Source: Bacteroidota bacterium
GTDB taxonomy: Bacteria > Bacteroidota > Bacteroidia > Chitinophagales > Chitinophagaceae
Reading direction: 5' to 3'
Assembly (NCBI GenBank): GCA_023386395.1
Contig: JAEWJV010000320.1
Location: 1 to 8,167 of the forward strand
DNA: 8,167 bases
Shown: positions 5,874-8,167 of the stretch, one piece after another
How positions within the stretch are numbered: position 1 is the first letter of the stretch
How the letters are laid out: each line of letters opens with the position of its first letter
Program-made: the position numbers and the translations under genes
Notes under the pieces: model-generated
The model's input: the letters and a program-made list of their open reading frames with translations, nothing else
Database searches by the model: none
Told to the model about the DNA's origin: nothing

Positions 5874-7439
5874 ATGCCTAACAGGAGTACAGACGAGCTA
5901 TTTCAATTAATAAAGTCGCTTGATAAATCGGAAAAGAGATTATTTAAACTACATGTAAAGCGCATATCGGGCACTGACGACCTCAAAATACTGGCCTTAT
6001 TTGATGCGCTGGATAATATGTCGGAATATGATGAAGATAAGCTGCTGCGCAGGAATCCATCCATTCATAAGCAGCAGCTTTCTAATATGAAGGCTTATTT
6101 GTACAAACAATTGCTTTCAAGCCTTACGCATTCTTCACCCGATATTGAAACAGTTTTGAGCGAGCATATTATGTATGCAAGATTACTGTATAATAAAGGC
6201 CTGTATATGCAATCGCTGAAAATACTGGATAAGGTAAAGGCTGTTGCCAAAACACATGATCAATCCACTTATCGCCTGCAGGCTTTAATTTTTGAAAAGA
6301 AAATTGAAGCCATGCATATAACGAGGAGCATAGAAGGCAAGGCCGAAGAATTATCCAAAGAATCTGATGAAGTAAGCCGGCGGGTGTCAAGGCTTAATAA
6401 ACTGGCCAGTTTTGCACTGCAGTTATACAGCTGGTATATTCAGCACGGGCATGCAAGGGATGAGAAAGATGAGAAAGCATTGCATGACTTCTTTTTTTCC
6501 TATTTGCCCACCTGCCAGGTTTGTGATATGGACTTTTATGAAAAGCTTTATTATTACCAGTCTTATACCTGGTACACATTTATATTGCAAGACCTGCTGG
6601 GCTTTTACCGCTATTCGCAAAAATGGGTGAACCTGTTTGAAGAAAACAGGAGCATGAAGGATACCGAATCTATTCAATATGTAAAAGGATTGCATAACCT
6701 TTCTACGGCGCATTTTGTTTTATCCAATTACAAAAAGTTTGATGAAGTACTGCATTTATTTGAATTGTTCTGGGCATCGAAGGCAGGGCAAAAAGATGCC
6801 AACACACAAATTCAAACTTTTATTTACATGCAGATTGCTTTACTTAACAAGCATTTTATGCATGGCACTTTTACTAAAGGGCTTTCGCTGGTGCCTTATA
6901 TTGAAGAAAAGATTGAAGAATATAAACTGCATATTGATACGCACCGTATTCTCATCTTTTATTATAAGATCGCCTGCTTGTATTTTGGAAGTGGCGACAA
7001 TGAAAAGGCTATTGATTATCTTAACCTGATCATTAACCGCAGGCCAGATTTAAGAACTGACCTTCACTGTTATTCAAGGCTGCTGCATTTAATAGCGCAT
7101 TTTGAACTGGGTAATTATGATTTGGTGGAATATCTTATTAAATCAGTGTACAGGTTTATGGCGAAAATGAATAACCTGAATATTGTGGAAGAAGAGATTT
7201 TTAAATTTCTGCGTAAATCATTTAATTCAACGCCTGCCAAAATTGTTGCTGAATTTGAACCGCTGAAAAACAAACTTGAATCATTAAAAGGAAACCCGCT
7301 TGCCACGCGGTCATTTATGTACCTTGATATAATAGGCTGGCTGGAGAGCAAGATTGAAAACGTGCCTGTGCAGGACATTATTCACAATAAATACCTCAAA
7401 GCTAAAAAGAACCGGCAGGCCGCAGATGCCTTTAATTAA
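5874..7439 (+). CDS. Helical TPR-like cytoplasmic protein of unknown function
   Basis: The gene encodes 521 residues with no signal peptide and no membrane helix, so the protein should stay in the cytoplasm. The sequence is almost entirely helix-forming and rich in K, L, Y and E. Segments at about 101-123 (YARLLYNKGLYMQSLKILDK) and 364-390 (YKIACLYFGSGDNEKAIDYL) have the spacing of tetratricopeptide repeats, with a small-residue turn followed by a helix. The first 30 residues (ELFQLIKSLDKSEKRLFKLH) look like a distinct N-terminal helical motif. A CxxC pair is present at 214-217, but no second pair, so zinc binding is not supported. I do not recognise a named family or a catalytic motif; a scaffold or protein-interaction role is only an inference from the repeats. 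It is transcribed divergently from leuA, with a good promoter element 44 bases upstream, and its last 8 bases overlap a convergent small ORF. Confidence 0.9.
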   Translation: MPNRSTDELFQLIKSLDKSEKRLFKLHVKRISGTDDLKILALFDALDNMSEYDEDKLLRRNPSIHKQQLSNMKAYLYKQLLSSLTHSSPDIETVLSEHIMYARLLYNKGLYMQSLKILDKVKAVAKTHDQSTYRLQALIFEKKIEAMHITRSIEGKAEELSKESDEVSRRVSRLNKLASFALQLYSWYIQHGHARDEKDEKALHDFFFSYLPTCQVCDMDFYEKLYYYQSYTWYTFILQDLLGFYRYSQKWVNLFEENRSMKDTESIQYVKGLHNLSTAHFVLSNYKKFDEVLHLFELFWASKAGQKDANTQIQTFIYMQIALLNKHFMHGTFTKGLSLVPYIEEKIEEYKLHIDTHRILIFYYKIACLYFGSGDNEKAIDYLNLIINRRPDLRTDLHCYSRLLHLIAHFELGNYDLVEYLIKSVYRFMAKMNNLNIVEEEIFKFLRKSFNSTPAKIVAEFEPLKNKLESLKGNPLATRSFMYLDIIGWLESKIENVPVQDIIHNKYLKAKKNRQAADAFN

Positions 7440-7671
7440 GGCTTATAATAAAACTGTTGTTTTTATGAATACCTTTTTTAAATATATCATGCAATTTTGG
7501 CCTTGCACTAACTACTGTGTGTTTTTCCAAATCCAACAATTCATGACTTGAGGTAAATGTTTCAAAAGATTCCATATACGGAAATAACTTCTTTATGTTT
7601 TCTATTTCCCGGTTTATCTTTTTCTTATCAGTTTCACTTGTTTTAACTGTTATCAGTAATTCCCTTTCCAT
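7432..7671 (-). CDS. Small hypothetical protein, 79 residues
   Basis: An ATG-started frame encodes a lysine- and glutamate-rich soluble protein beginning MERELLITVKTSETDKKK. The first half reads as an amphipathic helix-rich segment (about 14-35), followed by a mixed region with SARPKLHDIFKKG (55-67). There is no signal peptide, membrane segment or motif that I can name. Codon choice resembles the neighbouring genes, and no other gene occupies this stretch, which favours a real gene. It is convergent with the TPR-like gene and overlaps its last 8 bases, including the stop codon. It could be a chance frame; the length alone does not settle it. Confidence 0.5.
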   Translation of the reverse strand: MERELLITVKTSETDKKKINREIENIKKLFPYMESFETFTSSHELLDLEKHTVVSARPKLHDIFKKGIHKNNSFIISLN

Positions 7672-7772
7672 AAAACATCTTTATTAATTAATGGCAAAGA
7701 TGGTTCCGAATTACCCATCCTTACTAAAAAGAGGCCTTAAGCAGCATTAATCCACAAAATGGGAAATAGAAT
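7672..7772. other. Intergenic gap between the OmpA-like gene and the small ORF
   Basis: This AT-rich stretch of about 100 bases lies downstream of the OmpA-like gene and upstream of the small ORF. On the minus strand CATCTTTG (7695-7702) is one mismatch from TAnnTTTG and lies 24 bases before the small ORF start, a weak promoter candidate. The only palindrome, AGGCCT near 7732-7737, is too short to be a convincing terminator stem. I see nothing else in it. Confidence 0.4.
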
Positions 7773-8167
7773 TTACAATCCTGTAACAATAAATTCAGTG
7801 CGCCGGTTTAAAGCCCGCCCTTCTTCTGTAGAATTGTCAGCTACCGGCTTAGTTTCGCCAAAGCCTTTTGAAGTTAAACGCTTTGCATCAATGCCTTTGC
7901 TTATCAGATAATCAACAACAGCTTTTGACCTGTTCTGAGACAACAATAAATTATCTGCATCGCTGCCTACATTATCTGTATAACCGTTTATCTGTATTCT
8001 GATGGATGGATTATCAGTCATTAACTGAACAAGTTTATTCAGTTCAATCATACTTACCGGTTCAAGCGTAAATGATTTTGAATTGAACTGGATGTTTTTT
8101 AAACGTACAGTTGCATTCAGTTCAACCGGTTCCAGTGCTATATCTTTTACATAATCACTGTCTGAAG
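7773..8167 (-). CDS. OmpA-family protein, C-terminal peptidoglycan-binding domain (5' end outside window)
   Basis: The frame is open from the right edge and ends with a stop at 7773; 130 residues are visible. An ATG at 8049-8051 lies inside the domain and is not the start, because the conserved first strand (VRLKNIQFNSKSFTLEPVSM) lies upstream of it. The domain is a classic OmpA/MotB-like fold: ELNKLVQLM helix, INGYTDNVGSD with the diaminopimelate-contacting Asp, NLLLSQNRSKAVVDYLISKGI matching the NxxLSxxRAxxVxxxL helix, then RLTSKGFGETKP and the terminal NRRTEFIV with the second conserved contact residue, Arg. Proteins with this end anchor the outer membrane non-covalently to peptidoglycan. 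The N-terminal part could be a beta-barrel, TPR/PD40 repeats or a lipoprotein stalk, which cannot be told from here. It is transcribed toward the small ORF, 101 bases away. Confidence 0.93.
   Translation of the reverse strand, partial: SDSDYVKDIALEPVELNATVRLKNIQFNSKSFTLEPVSMIELNKLVQLMTDNPSIRIQINGYTDNVGSDADNLLLSQNRSKAVVDYLISKGIDAKRLTSKGFGETKPVADNSTEEGRALNRRTEFIVTGL

Noticed and set aside
7448..7466. AAAAC-TGTT-GTTTT hairpin followed by T as a terminator for the TPR-like gene
   Set aside because: The stem is only five mostly A-T pairs and too weak to be convincing. It also lies inside the small convergent ORF.
1..8167. CRISPR array, insertion sequence, integrase, tRNA or riboswitch
   Set aside because: No regularly spaced direct repeats, transposase-like proteins, tRNA cloverleaf or known leader structure were seen. 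The leuA leader is under 60 bases from the putative promoter and too short for a T-box.

Overview
The window looks like a piece of a Bacteroidota chromosome, most likely from Chitinophagaceae or a close relative. The support is a low to moderate GC content, a perfect TAnnTTTG promoter element ahead of one gene, a short leucine-type isopropylmalate synthase, an OmpA-like C-terminal domain, and small GC-rich palindromic repeats of a kind I associate with this phylum. The taxonomic call is an inference from these traits; no rRNA or marker gene is present.

The left two thirds (1-5695) is one minus-strand gene cluster. In transcription order it holds leuA (2-isopropylmalate synthase), leuC (isopropylmalate isomerase large subunit), a class I SAM-dependent methyltransferase of the trans-aconitate methyltransferase type, leuD (isomerase small subunit), and a soluble tandem ABC ATPase of the ModF/PhrA type that runs off the left edge. 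LeuA condenses 2-oxoisovalerate with acetyl-CoA, and LeuCD isomerises 2- to 3-isopropylmalate. leuB, the next step, is not in the window. The methyltransferase splits the two isomerase subunits. Because yeast trans-aconitate methyltransferase (Tmt1) also methylates 3-isopropylmalate, a role acting on a pathway intermediate is a testable idea.

A 178-base divergent region (5696-5873) separates leuA from a plus-strand gene (5874-7439) for a 521-residue, all-helical, TPR-like cytoplasmic protein of unknown function. Its end overlaps by 8 bases a convergent small ORF (7432-7671, 79 residues, unknown). The right edge (7773-8167) holds the C-terminal OmpA/peptidoglycan-binding domain of a minus-strand envelope protein whose start lies outside the window.

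The most unusual signals are: (1) two related GC-rich palindromic repeats that sit in frame in the N-terminal codons of the adjacent genes leuC and the methyltransferase, giving both proteins non-family N-terminal extensions; (2) the methyltransferase between leuC and leuD; (3) a tandem ABC ATPase in which the degenerate residues all fall in one composite ATP site; (4) a 41-base imperfect inverted repeat between leuA and leuC that is not a normal terminator. I found no tRNA, rRNA, CRISPR array, insertion sequence or phage gene.
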